A stretch of DNA of 19,688 bases from Candidatus Pygmaiobacter gallistercoris (GTDB taxonomy: Bacteria; Bacillota; Clostridia; Oscillospirales; Ruminococcaceae). The notes under the pieces were generated by a model. That model saw only the letters and a program-made list of their open reading frames with translations. It did not search any database and had not been told where the DNA came from. The stretch covers positions 1 through 19,688 of the forward strand of contig DXIA01000188.1 of the NCBI GenBank assembly GCA_019113125.1, written 5' to 3'. Made by a program: the position numbers and the translations under genes. This document shows positions 14,017 through 19,688 of this stretch, piece by piece (positions within the stretch are counted from its first letter, which is position 1; each line of letters starts with the position of its first letter).

Positions 14017-14883
14017 TTACTGTGCCACGGGCACAGCGCCGGCGCCGGCGATCAGATCGTTGGCATCCGTGGAGGTGGCGAAGTCGAAGAAAGCCTGAGC
14101 AGCCTCGGACAGGGCCTCGTCGGTACGGGTGGCGAACACGAACGGACGCTGAATGGCATAGGTGCCGTCCAGGACGGTCTCCTCAGAGGGAGCCACGCCG
14201 CCCACGGTCAGGACAGTGATGCCCTCCTGCTCCTGCACGGCGGACAGGGAGGCGTAGCCGATGGCGCCGGGAGTAGTGCGGACCGCCTCAATGACGGCGC
14301 CGGTGGAGTTCAGCTCCTGGGCCAGCACGCACTGGTCCTCGGTGCCGGTGATGGACTCGAAGCCATCCCGGGTGCCGGAACCAGACTCACGGCCGATCAC
14401 GGCGATGGTGCCGGCGTCGCTGCCGAACTCGGACCAGTCGGTGACCGCGCCGGTATAAATCTGGGCGATCTGCTCCAGAGTCAGGTCGGTGACGGAGTTC
14501 TCGGCGTTGACGATCACGGCGATGCCGTCCAGGGCCACGATGGTCTCGGTCAGGCCGCCGGCCTTCTCCTCGTCGGTCAGGGCACGGGAGGCCAGGCCGA
14601 TGTCGCAGCTGCCGTTGGACACGGCCTCGATGCCGGCGCCGGAGCCGGTGGGGTTGTAGGTGACGGACACGCCGGTGTCAGCCTGGAACTGCTCGCCCAG
14701 GACGCCGATAACCTCCTCCATGGAGGTGGAGCCGTCGGTGGACACGGTGCCGCTCAGCGTGGTCTCCTCCTGGGTGGTATCACCGGTGGTGTCGCCGGTG
14801 GTATCGGTGTTGGTGTCGCCGCCGCAGGCCGCCAGGGACAGAGCCATGGTCAGGGACAGCAAAAGCGCAAGTACTTTTTTCAT
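14017..14883 (-). CDS. pstS: Phosphate-binding lipoprotein PstS
   Basis: This 288-residue protein is the extracellular receptor that delivers phosphate to PstCAB. A lipoprotein signal (hydrophobic 4-17, lipobox SLAAC, lipidated Cys20) is followed by a Thr/Asp/Gly repeat linker (22-42, repeated GDTT). The binding domain has the phosphate-contacting loops STDGSTSM (48-55), TGSGAG (79-84) and GRESGSGTRDGF (164-175). AAAGGAG lies about 9 nt before ATG 14883. It is the first gene of the operon, behind a candidate Pho box, and its proline codons are CCC in 4 of 5 cases. Confidence 0.96.
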   Translation of the reverse strand: MKKVLALLLSLTMALSLAACGGDTNTDTTGDTTGDTTQEETTLSGTVSTDGSTSMEEVIGVLGEQFQADTGVSVTYNPTGSGAGIEAVSNGSCDIGLASRALTDEEKAGGLTETIVALDGIAVIVNAENSVTDLTLEQIAQIYTGAVTDWSEFGSDAGTIAVIGRESGSGTRDGFESITGTEDQCVLAQELNSTGAVIEAVRTTPGAIGYASLSAVQEQEGITVLTVGGVAPSEETVLDGTYAIQRPFVFATRTDEALSEAAQAFFDFATSTDANDLIAGAGAVPVAQ

Positions 14884-14940
14884 CTCAAATGTCTCCTTTT
14901 TTCGTATGTCGTATGTCGTGCAGCTCGTCGCTACGGTCCT

Positions 14941-14996
14941 AGTATAAACAGCTCCAGGTAAAATCCGTTATCACCGCTTTATTAAGTCTTTGTAAA
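14941..14996 (-). promoter_or_regulatory. pstS promoter with candidate Pho box
   Basis: On the minus strand, TTTACA (14996-14991), TTAATA (14985-14980), GTGATA (14974-14969) and TTTTAC (14963-14958) are spaced at exactly 11 bp. They end 11 nt before TATACT (14946-14941). There is no -35 consensus (AACGGA at the expected place). PhoB/PhoP-type regulators bind 11-bp direct repeats that replace the -35, so activation of the operon by the adjacent phoP product is the natural reading. Confidence 0.6.
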
Positions 14997-15077
14997 ATCG
15001 CCAGAATTATGCCATTTTCTCTATGTGACATTTTTAAAAAATAAAATCGTTTTCTTTACTTTTATCCCATTCATATA

Positions 15078-15107
15078 TTGACAAAAAAACGCATAATTTG
15101 ATATGAT
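15078..15107 (+). promoter_or_regulatory. pfkA promoter
   Basis: A perfect TTGACA (15078-15083) with an 18-nt spacer precedes TATGAT (15102-15107), about 85 nt before the pfkA start. This is the strongest -35 in the window. Confidence 0.78.
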
Positions 15108-15120
15108 GCCCTCAGGGAAT

Positions 15121-15154
15121 CATGCCGGCCGATCCCCGGGGTCCGGTCCGGCAT
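15121..15154 (+). other. Hairpin in pfkA 5' leader
   Basis: ATGCCGG and CCGGCAT form the base of a stem in the transcribed leader. The interior is a GC palindrome around GATCCCCGGGGTC. No U-run follows, so it is not a terminator. Its position between the promoter and the ribosome site suggests mRNA stability or translational control. Confidence 0.4.
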
Positions 15155-15192
15155 CATCTGATGGCACCAGCTTGAAAGGAGCGCGAACATCT

Positions 15193-16194
15193 ATGGAAAA
15201 GCAGGTCAGGCGAATCGGCGTACTTACCAGCGGCGGCGACGCCCCCGGCATGAATGCCGCTGTGCGGGCCGTGGTGCGCACCACCATCCGCCAGGGGATC
15301 GAGTGCATCGGCATCCGCCGGGGCTGGCATGGCCTCATCAGCGGCGATTTCGTCACCCTGGACTCCGAAAGCGTCAGCCATATTATCGACAAGGGCGGCA
15401 CCATCCTCTACACCGCCCGCAGCGAGGAGTTCCGCACCGCCGCCGGACGGGACAAGGCCCTGGCCACCTGCAAGCTGCTGGGACTGGACGGCATTGTGGC
15501 CATCGGCGGCGACGGCACCTTCCGGGGCGCGCTGGCCCTCTCCCGCCAGGCGGCGGACGAGGGGATGGACCTGCAGGTGGCCGGCATCCCCGCCACCATC
15601 GACAACGACATCGGCTGCTCCAAGTACACCATCGGCTTCGACACCGCCTGCAACACCGCCATCGAGTGCATCGACAAGCTGCGGGATACCATGCAGTCCC
15701 ATGAGCGGTGCTCCCTGGTGGAGGTCATGGGCCGTCACGCGGGGTACCTGGCCCTGTATGTGGGCATCTCCGTGGGCGCCACCGCCGTGCTGATCCCGGA
15801 GCGGGCGGTGGACTTCGAGCGGGATATCGTGGACAAGATCCGCCGGGCCCGGCTGGCCGGCAGCACCCATTACATGATCGTGGTGGCGGAGGGAGCCGGC
15901 AGCGCCATGGACTACGCCAACCGCATCCGGGAGGAGGTGGGCCTGGACCCCCGGGTCACCGTGCTGGGCCACATCCAGCGGGGCGGCTCCCCCTCCGCCC
16001 GGGACCGGGAGACCGCCAGCCGCATGGGCTACACGGCGGTGATGGCCATGCTCCAGAACCGGGGCAACTGCATCATCGCCACCCAGAACGGCGCCATCGT
16101 GGACCTGGACATGGAGGAGGCCCTCCAGATGACCAAGGAGTTCCCCATGGACCGCTATCAGATTCTGGAGGCGTTGTCCGTCACCCAGGATTAA
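15193..16194 (+). CDS. pfkA: ATP-dependent 6-phosphofructokinase
   Basis: The enzyme phosphorylates fructose 6-phosphate to fructose 1,6-bisphosphate, the committed step of glycolysis. The 333-residue protein has the family motifs: SGGDAPGMNAAVRA (about 13-26), AIGGDGTFRGA (the GGDGT form expected of ATP enzymes, not GGDDT of the pyrophosphate type), the catalytic segment TIDNDIGCSKYTIGFDTA, and MGRHAGYLAL for sugar phosphate binding. The residue before TIDND is Ala (PATIDND), where ATP enzymes usually have Gly and pyrophosphate enzymes Lys. That fits ATP use but is not decisive. AAAGGAG lies 11 nt before ATG 15193; the in-frame extension to 15103 overlaps the promoter and leader hairpin and is rejected. 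It diverges from pstS. Confidence 0.95.
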   Translation: MEKQVRRIGVLTSGGDAPGMNAAVRAVVRTTIRQGIECIGIRRGWHGLISGDFVTLDSESVSHIIDKGGTILYTARSEEFRTAAGRDKALATCKLLGLDGIVAIGGDGTFRGALALSRQAADEGMDLQVAGIPATIDNDIGCSKYTIGFDTACNTAIECIDKLRDTMQSHERCSLVEVMGRHAGYLALYVGISVGATAVLIPERAVDFERDIVDKIRRARLAGSTHYMIVVAEGAGSAMDYANRIREEVGLDPRVTVLGHIQRGGSPSARDRETASRMGYTAVMAMLQNRGNCIIATQNGAIVDLDMEEALQMTKEFPMDRYQILEALSVTQD

Positions 16195-16201
16195 ACGCAG
16201 C

Positions 16202-16235
16202 AAGAGGCCGCGCGTCTTTCGACGCGCGGCCTCTT
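16202..16235. terminator. Bidirectional terminator pfkA / trkH
   Basis: A perfect 15-bp stem AAGAGGCCGCGCGTC/GACGCGCGGCCTCTT with loop TTTC lies between two convergent genes. The plus strand continues CTTGT. Confidence 0.88.
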
Positions 16236-16262
16236 CTTGTACGCTTTGGATCGAACGCCGCT

Positions 16263-17723
16263 TCACTCCGCGCTGTGGCGCACCACCCGCCGCTTCCAGA
16301 TGGAGGGGGCAAACAGCAACAGCAGGGGGAAGATCTCCAGTCGTCCCAGCAGCATGTCGAAGGACAGTAGGATCTTTCCCCAGTCGGAGAACGTGGAGAA
16401 GTTGCCCATGGGCCCCACCACCTCCAGGCCCGGGCCCACGTTGTTGATGCAGGTGGTCAGGGCAGTAAAGGTGGTCACCAGGTCAAAGTCCTCCAGACAC
16501 AGCAGCAGGAAAGACACCGTAAACACCACCAGGTAGACGGAGAGGTACACCTGCACGCCCCGGATCGTCCGGTCCGTCAGGGGTTTCTCCTCAAATTGCA
16601 CGGAGGTGACGGCATTGGGGTGGAGCATCTTCCGCATATCCGCCAGGGAGGACTTCAGGCCGATCACCACCCGGGAGACCTTGATGCCGCCGGCGGTGGA
16701 GCCGGCGCAGCCGCCAATGAACATCAGCACGACCAGAACCCCCTTGGAGAGGGTGGGCCAGAGGTTGAAATCCGTGGTGGCGTAGCCGGTGGTGGTGAGG
16801 ATGGACGACACCTGGAAGAAAGCATGGCGCAGACCCGTGAGGAAAGAGCCGTAATAGCTGGACACGTCCACCGCGATGACAATTACCGCCGCCGCCACAA
16901 TCAGGAGATAGGCCCGCAGCTCCTCGGACCGGAATACCTCCCGGAACCGGCGGACCAGCAGGAAGTAGTAGAGGTTGAAGTTGATGCCGAAGAGCAGCAT
17001 GAAGATGCCGATGGTAATGTCGAACACGGGGTTCTCATAGGCGCCCACGCTGAGATTCCGATTGCTGAAGCCGCCGGTGCCGGCGGTGCCGAAGGCGTGG
17101 ATGCAGGAGTCAAAGAGGGGCATCCCCTCAATCACCAGCAGGCCGATCAGGATCAGCGTCATCACCAGGTAGATGCCGTAGAGGATCTTGGCGCTGTCGC
17201 TCATGCGGCTCACCAGCTTGCCGGCAATGGGGCCCGGCACCTCCGCCCGCATCAGGTGCATGCCATGGCCGTCGGTCATGGGCAGGATCGCCATGACGAA
17301 CACCAGCACGCCCATGCCGCCCACCCAGTGGGTGAAGCTGCGCCAGAACAGGCCGCTCCGGCTCAGGGACTCCACCTCCGTCAGCACCGTGGCGCCGGTG
17401 GTGGTAAAGCCGGACACCGTCTCAAAAAAAGCATCCACATAGTGGGGGATATCCCCGGAGAGCACAAAGGGCAGCGCACCGAAAGCGGACAGCAGAATCC
17501 AGGCCAGCGCCACCACGGCAAAGCCGTCCCGGGCGAAGATGGCCGTCCGCTGAGGCCGTTTGACGCCCAGGGCCAGGCCCACCACCACCAGGATCATGGC
17601 CGGCACCAGGAAAGGACCCGGCGACTCCTGATACAGTGCCGCTGTTATGGCCGGCAGCAGCAGCAGCGCGGCCTCCGTCAACAGAATCCGCCCGATGGCG
17701 AACGCAATCATTCGATAGTTCAC
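16263..17723 (-). CDS. trkH: Potassium uptake channel subunit TrkH/KtrB
   Basis: This 486-residue membrane protein of the SKT superfamily forms the K+ (or Na+-coupled K+) translocation path. Four pore-loop repeats are visible, each with a filter segment: FTTTGATVL (106-114), GTAGTGGFS (212-220), LTTTGYATTDF (309-319) and TTCINNVGPGLE (423-434). The length (486) and the paired trkA fit the TrkH type. The start is GTG 17723, 14 nt after the trkA stop, with AGGCGGG as a modest ribosome site; ATG 17711 is an alternative. It is the second gene of a trkA-trkH operon and ends at a shared terminator with pfkA. Confidence 0.94.
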   Translation of the reverse strand: MNYRMIAFAIGRILLTEAALLLLPAITAALYQESPGPFLVPAMILVVVGLALGVKRPQRTAIFARDGFAVVALAWILLSAFGALPFVLSGDIPHYVDAFFETVSGFTTTGATVLTEVESLSRSGLFWRSFTHWVGGMGVLVFVMAILPMTDGHGMHLMRAEVPGPIAGKLVSRMSDSAKILYGIYLVMTLILIGLLVIEGMPLFDSCIHAFGTAGTGGFSNRNLSVGAYENPVFDITIGIFMLLFGINFNLYYFLLVRRFREVFRSEELRAYLLIVAAAVIVIAVDVSSYYGSFLTGLRHAFFQVSSILTTTGYATTDFNLWPTLSKGVLVVLMFIGGCAGSTAGGIKVSRVVIGLKSSLADMRKMLHPNAVTSVQFEEKPLTDRTIRGVQVYLSVYLVVFTVSFLLLCLEDFDLVTTFTALTTCINNVGPGLEVVGPMGNFSTFSDWGKILLSFDMLLGRLEIFPLLLLFAPSIWKRRVVRHSAE

Positions 17724-17737
17724 CTGTCGTCCCGCCT

Positions 17738-19102
17738 TTACAGAAAGATGTCATAGATGTCCTGCATGGTGGTATCGGTGGTCACCACGATGACGTCGTC
17801 CATGGGCTCCAGCACATCGCCGCCGGAGGGGATCACGATTTTCCCGTTCCGCCGGACGATGCCGGCCAGCAGCAGGCCGCTCTTCAGCGGCAGGTCCTTC
17901 AGGGGAACGCCCAGATAGGGCAGGTCCTGGCCCACGCTGAACTCCAGGGCCTCCACCGCCCCGTCCACCAGCCGGTGGAGGGTCTTTACCGCCGCGGCGG
18001 AGGCGCTCTCCATGGCCCGGACGTACTGGAGAATCAGCTCCGTGGTCACCGCCCAGGCGGAGATCACACTGTCGATCATGCCCGCGTTGGACACCAGGTC
18101 CACCAGGGACTTCCGGTTGATTTTCGCCACCACCTTGCAGCAGTCCCCGGACTGCTTGGCGGCGCTCATGGCCATAAGGATGTTGGCCTCGTCCATGCCG
18201 GTAATGGCCACAAAGGCATCGGTCTGCTCGATCCCCTCCTCCTGCAGCAGCTCGCTGTCAGTGCCGTCGCCCACGATGACCAGGGCTTTCGGCAGCTTCT
18301 CACTCATCTGGACGCACCGCTGCTCGTCCTGGTCGATGATCTGCACAGCCATGCCCATGTCCAGCAGCTGGGACGCCAGGTAGTAGCAGATTTTGCTGGC
18401 GCCCACGATCATCACGGAGGACGCCCGGTTCCGGAACACACCCAGGTGGCGGAAGAACTGCTCCAGCTGCTTGGGCGAGGAGGTCAGATAGATCTTATCG
18501 CCGGCCTGCAGGGTGAAGTCACCGGAGGGAATGATGGTCTCCTCCCGGCGGGACACGGCGCAGATCAGCACCCGCACCTTGATGTTCCGATACAGGTCCG
18601 AGAGGCGCATACCGTGGAGGGCGGAGTGCTCCGGCAGCCGGTACTCTACCAGCTCCAGCCGCCCTTTGGAGAAAGACTCCACCGTCATGGCGGCAGGGAA
18701 CCGCAGCACCCGGGCAATCTCCCGGGCCGCCGCTTTCTCCGGGTTGATGGCCATGCTGAGGCCCAGCTCCTCCCGCATGAAGCGCAGCTGCTTCTCATAC
18801 TCCGGGTTGCGGACCCGGGCAATGGTATGCTTGACGCCCAGCTTCTTGGCCACCAGGCAGGCTAAAATATTGATCTCGTCATTGGAGACGGTGGCAATCA
18901 GCAGCTCGGCCTTGTCCACCTCCGCCTCTTTCTGCACAGCGTAGCTGGCGCCGTTGCCGCAGATGCCCATGACGTCATATACGTTGATGATATTGTCGAT
19001 CAGCTGGGCGTCCTGGTCAATAACCGTGACGCTGTGATCCACGGAAAGATGCTTGGTCAGCGCCATGCCTACCTTACCGGCGCCCACAACCACAATTCTC
19101 AT
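17738..19102 (-). CDS. trkA: Potassium transporter peripheral subunit TrkA
   Basis: This 454-residue cytosolic gating subunit binds NAD(H) or nucleotides and controls TrkH. It has two tandem RCK modules. The first Rossmann domain (about 1-120) starts MRIVVVGAGKVG with acidic VIDQD at the end of strand 2, followed by a TrkA_C domain (about 140-220). The second Rossmann domain (about 226-345) has MIVGASKICYYLA and IIDQDE, followed by a second TrkA_C domain (about 370-454). I chose ATG 19102 because GGGAGG sits just upstream and the glycine loop begins immediately; the in-frame Met at 19114 lacks a site. It is the first gene of the operon with trkH. Confidence 0.94.
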   Translation of the reverse strand: MRIVVVGAGKVGMALTKHLSVDHSVTVIDQDAQLIDNIINVYDVMGICGNGASYAVQKEAEVDKAELLIATVSNDEINILACLVAKKLGVKHTIARVRNPEYEKQLRFMREELGLSMAINPEKAAAREIARVLRFPAAMTVESFSKGRLELVEYRLPEHSALHGMRLSDLYRNIKVRVLICAVSRREETIIPSGDFTLQAGDKIYLTSSPKQLEQFFRHLGVFRNRASSVMIVGASKICYYLASQLLDMGMAVQIIDQDEQRCVQMSEKLPKALVIVGDGTDSELLQEEGIEQTDAFVAITGMDEANILMAMSAAKQSGDCCKVVAKINRKSLVDLVSNAGMIDSVISAWAVTTELILQYVRAMESASAAAVKTLHRLVDGAVEALEFSVGQDLPYLGVPLKDLPLKSGLLLAGIVRRNGKIVIPSGGDVLEPMDDVIVVTTDTTMQDIYDIFL

Positions 19103-19178
19103 AAGTCCTCCCACATGAAATCCTGCAGTTCCTGCAAAGTGCGTCCTCCGACGCTGTCACTGTGAAATCCGTTTGACT

Positions 19179-19184
19179 ATTATA
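19179..19184 (-). promoter_or_regulatory. Possible -10 of trkA-trkH operon
   Basis: A perfect TATAAT on the minus strand lies about 77 nt before the trkA start and after the gluQ stop. No convincing -35 is seen at 16-18 nt. Confidence 0.4.
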
Positions 19185-19226
19185 GCCGACGTCTGACAGA
19201 AAGAAAATACCCTTTCCATAAAATTT

Positions 19227-19688
19227 TTAGGAAGCCGTGTTAAAAAAGCCGTTCGGAATCCGAACGTCCCTCCGGGGCACCCGGTCCCAGTCGAATTCCG
19301 CCAGCAGCTCCTCCGCCGTCCGGGGCGCTGCGGAGGGATGAAATCCCCCCAGATACGCCAGCTTCCCCAACAGCTCCTCCGCCGTCATGCGGGACCGCAG
19401 GGTATCCAAGCCCGCGTCGGCGTCCCGCTTGCTGAGCCGCCGTCCGTCCGGCGCCAGCAGCAGCGGCACATGGTAAAAGGCCGGGGGCCTCAGCCCCAGC
19501 AGATGATACAGGTACAGCTGCCGGGGAGTGGAGTCCAGCAGGTCCGCGCCCCGGACCACCTCCGTGACCCCCATGGCGGCGTCATCCACCACCACCGCCA
19601 GCTGGTAGGCAAAGAGTCCGTCGGACCGGCGCAGCAGGAAGTCCCCGCAGTCCCGAGCCAAGTTCTCCGTATAGGCCCCCAGATGGCC
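19227..19688 (-). CDS. gluQ: Glutamyl-Q tRNA(Asp) synthetase, partial
   Basis: The gene is cut by the right edge: the frame is open to 19688, so only the C-terminal 153 residues are seen. GluQ activates glutamate and attaches it to queuosine in the anticodon of tRNA-Asp. It is a shortened relative of glutamyl-tRNA synthetase that lacks the anticodon-binding domain. Visible signatures: FLLRRSDGLFAYQLAVVVDD, VTEVVRGADLLDSTPRQLYL, YHVPLLLAPDGRRLSKRDAD (KMSKS-type loop, LSKRD) and termination about 55 residues later, which fits GluQ and not full-length GltX. The HxGH motif lies outside the window. TTG 19661 is internal, not a start. Confidence 0.87.
   Translation of the reverse strand, partial: GHLGAYTENLARDCGDFLLRRSDGLFAYQLAVVVDDAAMGVTEVVRGADLLDSTPRQLYLYHLLGLRPPAFYHVPLLLAPDGRRLSKRDADAGLDTLRSRMTAEELLGKLAYLGGFHPSAAPRTAEELLAEFDWDRVPRRDVRIPNGFFNTAS

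Noticed and set aside
14902..14918. Short tandem repeat TCGTATG in the pstS leader
   Set aside because: It has only about 2.4 copies of a 7-bp unit. It lies between the -10 and the ribosome site and is too short to call a functional repeat.
19659..19661. TTG as start of gluQ
   Set aside because: The reading frame continues upstream to the window edge with GluQ-like sequence, and about half of the enzyme including HxGH would be missing, so the gene is cut by the window.

Overview
The window reads as a GC-rich chromosomal segment of a Gram-positive anaerobe, most likely a gut Clostridia (Oscillospirales-like). This is inferred from AGGAGG-type ribosome binding sites, lipobox lipoproteins, ECF transport, acetate kinase, a TmcAL-type tRNA modification enzyme and TrkA/TrkH potassium uptake. 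Coding density is high. Nearly every gene is a recognisable housekeeping or nutrient-uptake gene, and I see no phage, insertion sequence, CRISPR array, tRNA or rRNA.

Left part (1-7.4 kb). A structured non-coding element lies at the left edge. It is followed on the minus strand by a cobalamin riboswitch controlling a two-gene module: a DUF4430 (transcobalamin-like) lipoprotein and an ECF-type S component, a probable vitamin B12 capture and uptake pair. Next come acetate kinase (minus) and, divergent from it, tmcAL (plus), the enzyme that uses acetate and ATP to modify elongator tRNA-Met. Their shared promoter region contains a perfect 16-bp AT palindrome. A family 2 glycosyltransferase (minus), a NagD-type HAD phosphatase (plus) and a membrane-anchored D,D-carboxypeptidase (plus) complete this part. 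They are separated by strong hairpin terminators.

Central part (7.4-14.9 kb). A small zinc-ribbon membrane protein is followed by the phosphate regulon on the minus strand, in transcription order pstS-pstC-pstA-pstB-phoU-phoP-phoR. It contains the complete high-affinity phosphate ABC transporter, its negative modulator PhoU and the PhoP/PhoR two-component system. Upstream of pstS, four TTTACA-like hexamers at exact 11-bp spacing end 11 nt before a TATACT -10. That is the layout expected of a Pho-box promoter that lacks a -35.

Right part (14.9-19.7 kb). pfkA (plus) is divergent from pstS and has its own strong promoter and a hairpin leader. trkA-trkH (minus operon) follows. The window ends inside a gluQ-type glutamyl-Q tRNA(Asp) synthetase gene (minus).

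The most notable observations are the riboswitch-controlled B12 module, the 11-bp-periodic Pho box, and a change of codon preference around the pstB/pstA boundary within an otherwise intact pst operon. That change could reflect recombination or a chimeric assembly. I did not find a clearly undescribed multi-gene system.
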